Source: JAWKWH01 sp963669285 (lineage in GTDB: Bacteria; Pseudomonadota; Alphaproteobacteria; Rhizobiales; Rhizobiaceae). Taken from it: a DNA stretch of 64,000 nt. The notes under the pieces were generated by a model. It made no database searches. It was given only the letters and a program-made list of their open reading frames with translations, and was not told the origin of the DNA. This document shows positions 54,888 to 62,379 of the stretch, piece by piece. Position 1 is the first letter of the stretch. Each line of letters starts with the position of its first letter. Where the stretch lies: the NCBI GenBank assembly GCA_963669285.2, contig CAXXSI010000018.1, positions 62,001-126,000 of the forward strand, written 5' to 3'. The translations under genes and the position numbers were made by a program.

Positions 54888-55658
54888 ATGACAAGCAGCG
54901 GAGCGGACCACCCGGACGAACGGGGTTTTTTCGCCGAGCAACAATCCGCATCCCCACCGGACCGTCGATCGAAACCGAAGCGTGATCAGCCGCATTTCCT
55001 CGGACACCGGGAGCGTCTACGCCGGCGCATTCGCGAAAACGGTGCCGATACGCTCGCCGATTACGAATTGCTGGAAGTTCTGCTGTTTCGTGCGATCCCG
55101 CGTTCGGACACAAAACCGGTTGCCAAGGCCCTGCTGGAGCGCTTCGGATCAGTTGCCGAAGTCCTGGGAGCGCCGGAACAACTGCTTTGCGAAATCAAGG
55201 GCGTGGGCAAGGCCGTCGCTTTTGATCTGAAACTCTATGCCGCGGCGGCGAGCCGTATGACCAAGGGCGAAATCCGCGGTCGGGAGGTTCTATCGTCTTG
55301 GAGCCAGGTTCTCGACTACTGCCGGACATCAATGGCCTACGAGGCGCGAGAACAGTTCCGCATCCTGTTCCTTGACAAGAAAAACGCACTTATCGCAGAC
55401 GAGGTACAGCAGACCGGAACAATCGATCATACACCGGTCTATCCCAGGGAGGTCATGAGGCGGGCGTTGGAATTGTCGGCCACCGCGATCATTTTGGTGC
55501 ACAACCATCCTTCCGGCGACCCGACACCTTCGCGCACCGATGTCGAGATGACGAAAACAATCATCGAGATTGCCAAACCGCTCGGGATCTCCGTGCATGA
55601 CCACATCATTATCGGCAGGGATGGTCATGCCAGCCTAAAGGGACTGCAGTTGATCTGA
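54888..55658 (+). CDS. radC: RadC/YicR-family JAMM-domain protein
   Basis: A 256-residue protein. N-terminal helix-hairpin-helix-like region (about residues 55-115, with GVGKAVAFDLKLYAA) followed by a JAMM/MPN+ domain with ILVHNHPSGDPTPSRTD, the HxHx(7)SxxD zinc-binding pattern. Once called a DNA-repair protein, the family's real function is not established. The start is ATG 54888. It converges with tig across a shared terminator. Confidence 0.92.
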   Translation: MTSSGADHPDERGFFAEQQSASPPDRRSKPKRDQPHFLGHRERLRRRIRENGADTLADYELLEVLLFRAIPRSDTKPVAKALLERFGSVAEVLGAPEQLLCEIKGVGKAVAFDLKLYAAAASRMTKGEIRGREVLSSWSQVLDYCRTSMAYEAREQFRILFLDKKNALIADEVQQTGTIDHTPVYPREVMRRALELSATAIILVHNHPSGDPTPSRTDVEMTKTIIEIAKPLGISVHDHIIIGRDGHASLKGLQLI

Positions 55659-55685
55659 TATTTGCTGGTCCGGCTCCGCAAACAG

Positions 55686-55715
55686 AAAAAAGCCGCCTAT
55701 GCGGCGGCTTTTTTT
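55686..55715. terminator. Bidirectional terminator between radC and tig
   Basis: A-rich tract, GCCGCC-TATGC-GGCGGC stem, and seven T. The symmetry (A on the left, T on the right) lets it act in both directions, as suits the convergent radC and tig genes. Confidence 0.85.
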
Positions 55716-55735
55716 ACTGACCAGCGAGCCAACAG

Positions 55736-57201
55736 CTAGTCGTCGGTCTTCTCAGCCTTCTTGGCGGGAGCTTTTTTCTTGGCCGGGCTTTTTTTGCCGC
55801 CGGCGCCTTCTTAGCAGCGGCCTTTTTCTTTGGCGCGGCCTTCTTCTTGGCCGGCTTTTCGTCTTCCTCGTCTTCAGCCATCAACTCGTCTTTGGAAACC
55901 TTCCTGTCGGTCACCGCTATCTCGCCGAGCAGGTGATCAACCACCTTCTCCTCAAACAGTGGCGCCCGGAAATCGGCCATCGCCTCGGGATTGTTGCGAT
56001 AGTAATCGTAGACCTGCTGTTCTTGACCGGGATACTGGCGAACCGTTTCCATCAGTGCGCGCTGCATCTCCTCGTCGGTTATCTGGACCTCAGCTTTTTC
56101 ACCGATTTCCGACAACACCAGTCCAAGGCGAACACGACGTTCCGCAAGTTGCTGATACTCTTCGCGAGCTTCTTCCTCGGTCGTATCTTCGTCTTCGAAG
56201 GACTTGCCTTCACGCTCCAGGTCGCGCTCGACCTGTGCCCAGATATTGTTGAATTCGGCTTCGATCAACTTGGATGGCGCTTCGAACTTGTACTCTTCGT
56301 CGAGCGCGTCGAGTATCTGACGTTTGACCTTCTGACGGGTCACCGCTCCGTATTGGCTCTCGATCTGTCCGCGAACGATTTCGCGCAGGCGTTCAGCCGA
56401 TTCGATACCCAGCTGCTTGGCCACATCGTCGTTGATCTCGATGTCTCCCGGCTTGGCGACATCGCTGACCGTGACATCGAAAACGGCTTCCTTGCCGGCC
56501 AGATGGGTCGCGCCGTAATCCTCGGGGAACGTCACCTTGACCTGCTTTTCGTCGCCGGCTTTGACGCCGATCAGTTGGTCTTCAAAGCCCGGGATGAACT
56601 GGTTTGAGCCAAGCACAAGGTTCTGGTCTTCGCCGGCACCGCCCTCGAATGCCTCACCATCGACCTTGCCTATGAAATTCATCGTCACACGATCACCTGA
56701 TTCCGCCTTGCTCTTCTTGGATTCATAGGGCCGGGCGGATTCGGCAACTTGCCGCATCTGTTCCTCAACCTCATCGTCCGCAATGTCGACAACTTGCCGC
56801 GTGACCTTGATCTTGCTGACGTCCTTGATCTCAATGGCCGGCACGATCTCGTAGGCCAGCGAGAATTCGAAATCCGCCTGTCCAGCCAAGACCTTCTCGG
56901 CCTCGGCCTCGTCCTCGGTCATATTGATTTCCGGCTGCATGGCGGCCTTCTCGCCGCGATCCCCCAGCACGGTGCGGGTCGATTCGCTCAGCAGTTCGTT
57001 GACCACTTCCGCCATGAACGATTTGCCGTAAATCTTGCGCAGATGCTGTACCGGCACCTTGCCGGGGCGGAAACCGTTCAGGCGGACCTTGTCCTTGGCA
57101 TCGACCAGCTTTTCCATCAACTTGGTTTCCATGTCACCCGCCGGTACCCGGATGGAAATCTCGCGTTTCAGCCCTTCATTGAGCGTTTCGGTAACCTGCA
57201 T
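55736..57201 (-). CDS. tig: Trigger factor chaperone, C-terminal tail frameshifted as sequenced
   Basis: Ribosome-bound peptidyl-prolyl isomerase and chaperone. From ATG 57201 (MQVTETLNEGLKREI) it has the ribosome-binding N domain with FRPGKVPVQHLRKIYG, the PPIase domain (VTMNFIGKVDGEAFEGG) and the helical C domain, then a Lys/Ala/Pro-rich tail. The sequenced frame runs past the natural end: a missing base near the seven-base run 55789-55795 would give a tail ending AKKAEKTDD and stop at 55736-55738. As written, the ORF ends at 55714 with a foreign tail. The core is intact. Confidence 0.93.
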
Positions 57202-57284
57202 TTCGCAATCCTTGTCTTTGCACGCGGCCAACCGGCAGTTTTGCTGCCTCGTTGTCCGGAAATCTCTTGCCGGGAGTGGCCCTT

Positions 57285-57369
<85 letters not shown>

Positions 57370-57534
57370 AATGGAAGCAGTTCGCCCCCGAAAGCGCGGG
57401 TTCTATATCACCTGCCCCGCGGCGATCAAAGGGAAAATGCCCAAATTTAGGGCCTTTTTTCGGCGTGATTGGCTTTAAACGGCAGAAAATCGGCGCCGAA
57501 TCGGTAAGCGTCGCGAATTAGCCGCAAAACTGAC

Positions 57535-57571
57535 ATGGTGCATTGCACAAATTGCAATGGTGCCATGCAAC
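57535..57571. promoter_or_regulatory. Imperfect direct repeats upstream of the DUF1127 gene
   Basis: ATGGTGCATTGCAC at 57535-57548 is echoed by ATGGTGCCATGCAAC at 57557-57571, and TTGCA...TGCAA forms an inverted repeat across the second copy. The location about 100 bases before the DUF1127 start suggests operator sites; the regulator is unknown. Confidence 0.35.
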
Positions 57572-57667
57572 AATCGCACTCCACAACCGGGCAATGTGAT
57601 CCTATCTTCCAGTCATCGAACAACACACAACGCGGTCACAAACCGCCTGTTTCATGAGGTGAGAAAA

Positions 57668-57808
57668 ATGAACCTGGTCCGCAACTATCGCAACTGGCGC
57701 CGCTACCGCGATACCGTCAACGAGTTGAGCCGCCTGTCGAACCGTGAATTGAACGATCTGGGCATCGCCCGTGGTGACATCCCATACGTCGCTCGCCGCG
57801 CTGTCTAA
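57668..57808 (+). CDS. DUF1127 small protein (CcaF1-like)
   Basis: A 46-residue Arg-rich protein, MNLVRNYRNWRRYRDTVNEL at its start, with LSNRELNDLGIARGDIPYVARRAV completing the DUF1127 domain. The start is ATG 57668, with GAGGTGAG upstream. In Rhodobacter the DUF1127 protein CcaF1 binds RNA and is co-transcribed with downstream CcsR small RNAs. The same layout is seen here, with three CCTCCTCCC hairpins starting 22 bases after the stop. Confidence 0.88.
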   Translation: MNLVRNYRNWRRYRDTVNELSRLSNRELNDLGIARGDIPYVARRAV

Positions 57809-57829
57809 CGATCGAGACTGATTTCGCCG

Positions 57830-57854
57830 GGGTTTTTTCCTCCTCCCTAAACCC
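57830..57854 (+). ncRNA. CcsR/cuckoo-type hairpin 1 (CCTCCTCCC loop)
   Basis: GGGTTT/AAACCC stem with CCTCCTCCC at 57839-57847 in the loop. It is the weakest of the three hairpins behind the DUF1127 gene. The exposed CCUCCUCCC is complementary to Shine-Dalgarno sequences. Confidence 0.55.
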
Positions 57855-57864
57855 TGACGGATAT

Positions 57865-57894
57865 GTCCGGCAAACTCCTCCTCCCTTGCCGGAC
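57865..57894 (+). ncRNA. CcsR/cuckoo-type hairpin 2 (CCTCCTCCC loop)
   Basis: A perfect nine-base-pair stem, GTCCGGCAA with TTGCCGGAC, and a 12-base loop carrying CCTCCTCCC at 57877-57885. The motif and the location after a DUF1127 gene match the alphaproteobacterial CcsR/cuckoo RNA family. Confidence 0.8.
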
Positions 57895-57904
57895 ACTTAA
57901 AAAG

Positions 57905-57944
57905 CGCCACTGCCGGATCCTCCTCCCCCGGCGGTGGCGTTTTT
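57905..57944 (+). ncRNA. CcsR/cuckoo-type hairpin 3, doubling as terminator
   Basis: A 12-bp stem (CGCCACTGCCGG with CCGGCGGTGGCG, one G-T pair) and CCTCCTCCC at 57919-57927 in the loop, followed directly by TTTTT. The last hairpin thus also terminates the DUF1127-sRNA transcript. Confidence 0.82.
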
Positions 57945-58046
57945 GATTCTGACGGTATCGAGAGGCACAATTGGTAGCCGTTCGGCAATGGCCGCACCGT
58001 CCTTCTCACATAGTCCCAACTCGGCGCGCAGGCCGACCACTCAGGT

Positions 58047-58574
58047 TCAAGGCAACCACAGGGCCTTTTTTCGCCATGGCGGTGGAACAAGGAACTTGCC
58101 GGCTATGAGCGGCTTGGCACCGTGCAGACCAAGTGATTGCCAAGCGCCGCGCCATTCAGCAGGCAACTCATATGGCGGTGCAACTTTGCCATCAGGCTGA
58201 AAGCCAAAACGGCTGTAATAGGCGGGATCACCCAGAACGTATATCCATTTGACGTCGGATTTCTCCAACAATTGCAGACCGGCACGAACGATAGCCGTCC
58301 CGACACCTTGTTTTTGCAATCTCGGCGCGACAGCAAGCGGCCCAAGCAGCGCAACTTCGCCCGGTCTTCCGGAAATTCGGCAAATCGTAAAGACGACATG
58401 CCCCGCCACCGTCTGGCCGGTCATAGCCACCAGCGAGATGACACCCGATGTTTCCTGCAAGAGTTCGCCGATCAGCGGCAGCAAATCCTCGTCAGGAAAT
58501 GCCTGCGGATAGAGCGCCTCGATCATGGGTATATCGTGCGGTCGGCCTTCGCGGATTTCGATCTTTGCGGTCAT
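58047..58574 (-). CDS. GNAT-family N-acetyltransferase
   Basis: About 175 residues from ATG 58574 (GTG 58580 also possible). The acetyl-CoA-binding motif is LAVAPRLQKQGVGTAIVRAG, and VLGDPAYYSRFGFQP is typical of the YhbS-like subgroup. Residues near the C-terminus are not conserved. The substrate is unknown. It faces the DUF1127/CcsR locus convergently. Confidence 0.87.
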   Translation of the reverse strand: MTAKIEIREGRPHDIPMIEALYPQAFPDEDLLPLIGELLQETSGVISLVAMTGQTVAGHVVFTICRISGRPGEVALLGPLAVAPRLQKQGVGTAIVRAGLQLLEKSDVKWIYVLGDPAYYSRFGFQPDGKVAPPYELPAEWRGAWQSLGLHGAKPLIAGKFLVPPPWRKKALWLP

Positions 58575-58661
58575 GTCCACATCAATCCCCGCACGGTGGC
58601 CGAGGCGGTAGTCCCTATCAACGAAAATGGTATTGTCTGGTCGTGCATCGGGGGACTGCGG

Positions 58662-59276
58662 TCAGCGCTGACCCATGACACCGCGGGTTTTCCAGTATGA
58701 CAGCGGCACGATATCCGGTATGACGCCGGTCGCTTCGTACCAGCTGTCGACGGCCCACTTCTTGCCGGTACCATGTTCCTTGATCACTGCGGTCGAATGC
58801 GGGTAGCGACCGTCGATAAAAACGCCGCGCGAGACGTTCCACTCCACCTTGTGGTGTTTCAACCAACCGCTCTCTGCCAGAAAAAGCAGCATCGAACGCG
58901 TATTCGTCGATTCGTCGATGCAATCCATCTGGCCCTTGGCGCGCGATTGACCGATATTGGATTTTGCCGCGTCGCGCACGCCGATGGCCAGAGCCGCACG
59001 TTCTTCGTAGAACATGTTGGCCGCGGCAATCGCCTTGCGTTCGGCTTCAGCGGATTCAACACCTGAGGCCATGATTTCCGCAAATCGATCCCAGTCTTCC
59101 GGGGTGACGTTGTAGCGGGTTTTATAACTGCAGTCGAAACCGTGGCAGACATAGATCCGTGTCGATTTCGCTACCGTGATCTCGCCGGAATAGTTTGACG
59201 AAATCGATGTGCAGCCCGCCATCAGCGGAGCAAACATCAACGCGGTCGCAATTTTTCCAAGCCCGTACTTCATCAG
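58662..59276 (-). CDS. Lipoprotein of unknown function
   Basis: About 205 residues. A signal peptide with lipobox LMAGC near residue 20 (TALMFAPLMAGCTSISS) indicates lipid attachment. The mature part has conserved-looking segments TRIYVCHGFDCSYKTRYNV, MDCIDESTNTRSMLLFL and GKKWAVDSWYEATGVIPDIV, with four cysteines. It recalls conserved alphaproteobacterial hypothetical proteins but no named family. I use the second start (ATG 59273 region); the ORF opens at 59285. Confidence 0.72.
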   Translation of the reverse strand: MMKYGLGKIATALMFAPLMAGCTSISSNYSGEITVAKSTRIYVCHGFDCSYKTRYNVTPEDWDRFAEIMASGVESAEAERKAIAAANMFYEERAALAIGVRDAAKSNIGQSRAKGQMDCIDESTNTRSMLLFLAESGWLKHHKVEWNVSRGVFIDGRYPHSTAVIKEHGTGKKWAVDSWYEATGVIPDIVPLSYWKTRGVMGQR

Positions 59277-59403
59277 CGGCGACACTAATCAAGGACCGCT
59301 TTCGATTCTATGACTTTTTGGCAACACATTTGCGTGAAGAATGCGCCCTTCCACATCTGAATCAGGAATTGCAATCGTCGGCCCGCGAGCGTATCTCCCC
59401 GTC

Positions 59404-60819
59404 ATGAGCTTAAAACCTGTCCATGTCATCGGCGGCGGGCTGGCCGGGTCGGAAGCCGCCTGGCAGATTGCCAACGTCGGTGTTCCGGTGGTTTTGCACG
59501 AAATGCGTCCCGTTCGCGGAACCGACGCACACAAGACCGATGGGCTTGCCGAGCTGGTGTGTTCGAATTCGTTCCGGTCCGATGATGCCCAATCCAATGC
59601 GGTCGGACTGCTGCATGCCGAAATGCGTCTGGCAGATTCGCTGATCATGGCATCAGGTGACGCCCACAAGGTGCCGGCTGGAGGCGCACTTGCCGTTGAC
59701 CGGGACGGGTTTTCATCCACAGTGACGGAAAAGCTAGACGCACATCCGCTGATCGAAATTCGACGCGAGGAAGTGTCCGGCCTGCCACCGCAAGAATGGG
59801 ATCAAGCGATCATAGCCACCGGTCCGCTAACCGCGCCATCACTGGCTGATGCCATCGCCACGGAAACGGGCGCCGATGCGCTGGCATTCTTTGACGCCAT
59901 CGCGCCAATCATCCATTTCGACACGATCGATATGAACGCGGCCTGGTTTCAGTCGCGTTACGACAAGATCGGCCCCGGTGGTACCGGCAAGGACTATATC
60001 AACTGCCCGATGAACCAGGGCCAGTATGAACGCTTCATTGACGCTTTAAAGACCGGAGAAAAGACCGAATTCAAGCAATGGGAAGGCACGCCGTATTTCG
60101 ATGGTTGCCTTCCGATTGAGGTGATGGCAGATCGCGGTCCGGAAACGCTGCGTCACGGACCGATGAAACCGATGGGTCTGACCAACGAACATGACCCTGA
60201 AATCAAACCATACGCGGTCGTCCAGCTTCGCCAGGACAATGCGCTCGGCACTCTCTACAACATGGTCGGTTTCCAGACCAAGCTGAAGCACGGCGAACAG
60301 GTCCGAATTTTCCGAACCATTCCGGGCCTGGAGAATGCGGAGTTTGCCCGCCTTGGCGGTCTGCACCGCAACACCTATATCAATTCGCCTGCGCTGCTCG
60401 ATGGTTCCCTACAGTTGAAATCGCGGCCGGGCTTGCGCTTTGCGGGCCAGATCACCGGCTGCGAGGGCTATGTGGAGAGTGCGGCGATCGGCTTGCTCAC
60501 AGGTCGCTTTGCCGTCGCCGAGCGACTTGGCCTACCGTTGCCGATACCGCCTGAAACCACTGCGTTTGGTGCACTGCTGCATCATATCACCGGCGGACAT
60601 CTCAGCTATGACGATGAGCCTGGCAAGCGCTCGTTTCAGCCGATGAACGTAAATTTCGGCCTGTTCCCGCCATTGCCTGAAGGCGCAATCCAGAAACCGG
60701 AGGGCGCCAAACGCTTTCGCGGCAAGGAAAAGGCTATCGCCAAAAAGCGTGCGATAACGGCGCGCGCGCTCGCCGACTGCCGGGCGTGGCTGTGCCTGGA
60801 GCAGGTTGCGGCGGAGTAA
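59404..60819 (+). CDS. trmFO: Folate-dependent tRNA m5U54 methyltransferase TrmFO
   Basis: FAD and methylene-tetrahydrofolate-dependent enzyme that makes 5-methyluridine at tRNA position 54, replacing TrmA. The 471-residue protein has the N-terminal FAD motif VIGGGLAGSEAAWQ, HEMRPVRGTDAHKTDGLAEL, CSNSFRSDDAQSNAVGLL with the conserved cysteine, and GGTGKDYINCPMNQGQYE. The start is ATG 59404; upstream codons are not conserved. Confidence 0.96.
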   Translation: MSLKPVHVIGGGLAGSEAAWQIANVGVPVVLHEMRPVRGTDAHKTDGLAELVCSNSFRSDDAQSNAVGLLHAEMRLADSLIMASGDAHKVPAGGALAVDRDGFSSTVTEKLDAHPLIEIRREEVSGLPPQEWDQAIIATGPLTAPSLADAIATETGADALAFFDAIAPIIHFDTIDMNAAWFQSRYDKIGPGGTGKDYINCPMNQGQYERFIDALKTGEKTEFKQWEGTPYFDGCLPIEVMADRGPETLRHGPMKPMGLTNEHDPEIKPYAVVQLRQDNALGTLYNMVGFQTKLKHGEQVRIFRTIPGLENAEFARLGGLHRNTYINSPALLDGSLQLKSRPGLRFAGQITGCEGYVESAAIGLLTGRFAVAERLGLPLPIPPETTAFGALLHHITGGHLSYDDEPGKRSFQPMNVNFGLFPPLPEGAIQKPEGAKRFRGKEKAIAKKRAITARALADCRAWLCLEQVAAE

Positions 60820-60884
60820 CAGTCCGCACTTGACGTTCTTCCATCGCTGACAAACACTCAAAGCAACAACAACGGGAACGCAAC

Positions 60885-61502
60885 ATGCGCAAATCTAACC
60901 TGATCCCCGCTTTTCTCGCCGTGCTGCCGTTTGTATCGGCAAACCATGCCATGGCCGATCAGGCGCAATGTGAAGCCGATGCCCGCACGGCCATGCTGGA
61001 TGTGAGGCATCCAATACCGATGCGGCAGCATTTCACAACAACCATGGGCGACAGCAGCATCAAGTCCATGGCGCTGACAACGCCGGAAAATCACGGCATG
61101 GCGATGGATGAGAACGGCGTGCCTACAAGCCTGTGGATCGGGCGCAAATTCTACACGACTACAGATCAGGGAAAGACTTGGAAACTGCTGAGCGAATCAA
61201 CGCCCGAAGCGGAAGAAGCATTTTTTGACGGTTTGCAAAGCCAGGCCGACGAGGCGACCAACATCATGTGCCAGTATGATGTCGATCTGGATGGCAAGCG
61301 GGTCGACCACTATTCATTGGACTATGTGCTGTACAATACGGGCATGGAGATGCACGGCGAGTACTGGGTTGACGCCGACACCGAATTTCCCTGGCGAATT
61401 GAGACGGTCAGTCCACACAACACGATCGTTCAGAACAATGTACCCGAGCCCGACGCTAAAATCCCCGATCCGAAAGCTGACTCTTTCCGCATTGAGGGGT
61501 GA
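60885..61502 (+). CDS. Secreted protein of unknown function
   Basis: A 205-residue protein with a signal peptide (LIPAFLAVLPFVSANHAMA). The mature part has a beta-rich look: TSLWIGRKFYTTTDQGKTWK, YDVDLDGKRVDHYSLDYVLY and GEYWVDADTEFPWRIETV. It vaguely resembles periplasmic lipid-binding or LolA-type repeats, but I cannot assign a family. It lies between trmFO and a crotonase gene on the same strand. Confidence 0.68.
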   Translation: MRKSNLIPAFLAVLPFVSANHAMADQAQCEADARTAMLDVRHPIPMRQHFTTTMGDSSIKSMALTTPENHGMAMDENGVPTSLWIGRKFYTTTDQGKTWKLLSESTPEAEEAFFDGLQSQADEATNIMCQYDVDLDGKRVDHYSLDYVLYNTGMEMHGEYWVDADTEFPWRIETVSPHNTIVQNNVPEPDAKIPDPKADSFRIEG

Positions 61503-61538
61503 GCTCCAGCGACCGTGAGCATCAGTGAAAGAAAATCC

Positions 61539-62372
61539 ATGACCGGTATCCAGAGTACCTTCTTCAATTTCGAACGAACCGGCGCCGTCGCCCATCTCAT
61601 CATGAACCGGCCTGACAAGGCCAACGGCATGACGCCGGATTTCTGGGCCGATCTGCCGCGCATACTGGATTTGCTCGGTCAGGACGAAACGGTGCGGTGT
61701 GCTGTGATCTCCGGTAAAGGCAAGCATTTTTCCGGTGGCATGGACCTGTCCGCATTCAACGGCATCATGGAACAGATGTCGAAGGAGCCCGGCCGTGCCG
61801 CATTGGCTCTACGCGAAACGATTCTGCGGCTTCAGGATACGTTCAACGCTATCGAAAGAGCCCGTTTTCCGGTAATCGCCGCCATTCATGGTGCCTGTAT
61901 CGGCGGCGCAATCGACCTGATTACGGCGTGCGACATGCGCATTGCCAGCGTAGACGCTTTTTTTGCCATAGAGGAAATCCATATCGGCATGGCTGCCGAT
62001 GTCGGTACGTTGCAGCGTCTGCCCAAATTGATTGCCCCGGCAATTGCATCTGAACTGGCCTACACCGGCCGCCGCTTCAGCGCCGACGAGGCGCGGGAGT
62101 TCGGTCTGATCAGCGAGGTTGTCGACGATGCCGCTGCTGTCGGCGGCCGAGCCATGGAAATCGCCGGTGAGATTGCGAGGAAGTCGCCGTTAGCGATTGC
62201 CGGTATCAAGCGCAACCTTGCCTATGCCCGCGATCACTCTGTCGCCGACGGGCTCGATTACATTGCAACCTGGAACGGCGGCATGTTGCGGCCGGAAGAC
62301 CTGATGAAGGCAGTTCAGGCCAAGATGGCCAAAAAGGAAGCTGAATTCGCCGATTTGCTGCAATTCGGTTGA
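61539..62372 (+). CDS. Crotonase-family enzyme, dienoyl-CoA isomerase-like
   Basis: About 277 residues from ATG 61539 (GTG 61515 is possible). Crotonase oxyanion segments are GKGKHFSGGMDLSAF and HGACIGGAIDLITACDMRI. The active-site region EEIHIGMAADVGTLQRLPK matches the delta3,5-delta2,4-dienoyl-CoA isomerase (ECH1) pattern, with Glu and Asp in the catalytic positions. It therefore more probably serves unsaturated fatty acid oxidation than plain hydration. Confidence 0.88.
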   Translation: MTGIQSTFFNFERTGAVAHLIMNRPDKANGMTPDFWADLPRILDLLGQDETVRCAVISGKGKHFSGGMDLSAFNGIMEQMSKEPGRAALALRETILRLQDTFNAIERARFPVIAAIHGACIGGAIDLITACDMRIASVDAFFAIEEIHIGMAADVGTLQRLPKLIAPAIASELAYTGRRFSADEAREFGLISEVVDDAAAVGGRAMEIAGEIARKSPLAIAGIKRNLAYARDHSVADGLDYIATWNGGMLRPEDLMKAVQAKMAKKEAEFADLLQFG

Positions 62373-62379
62373 TCCTTCG

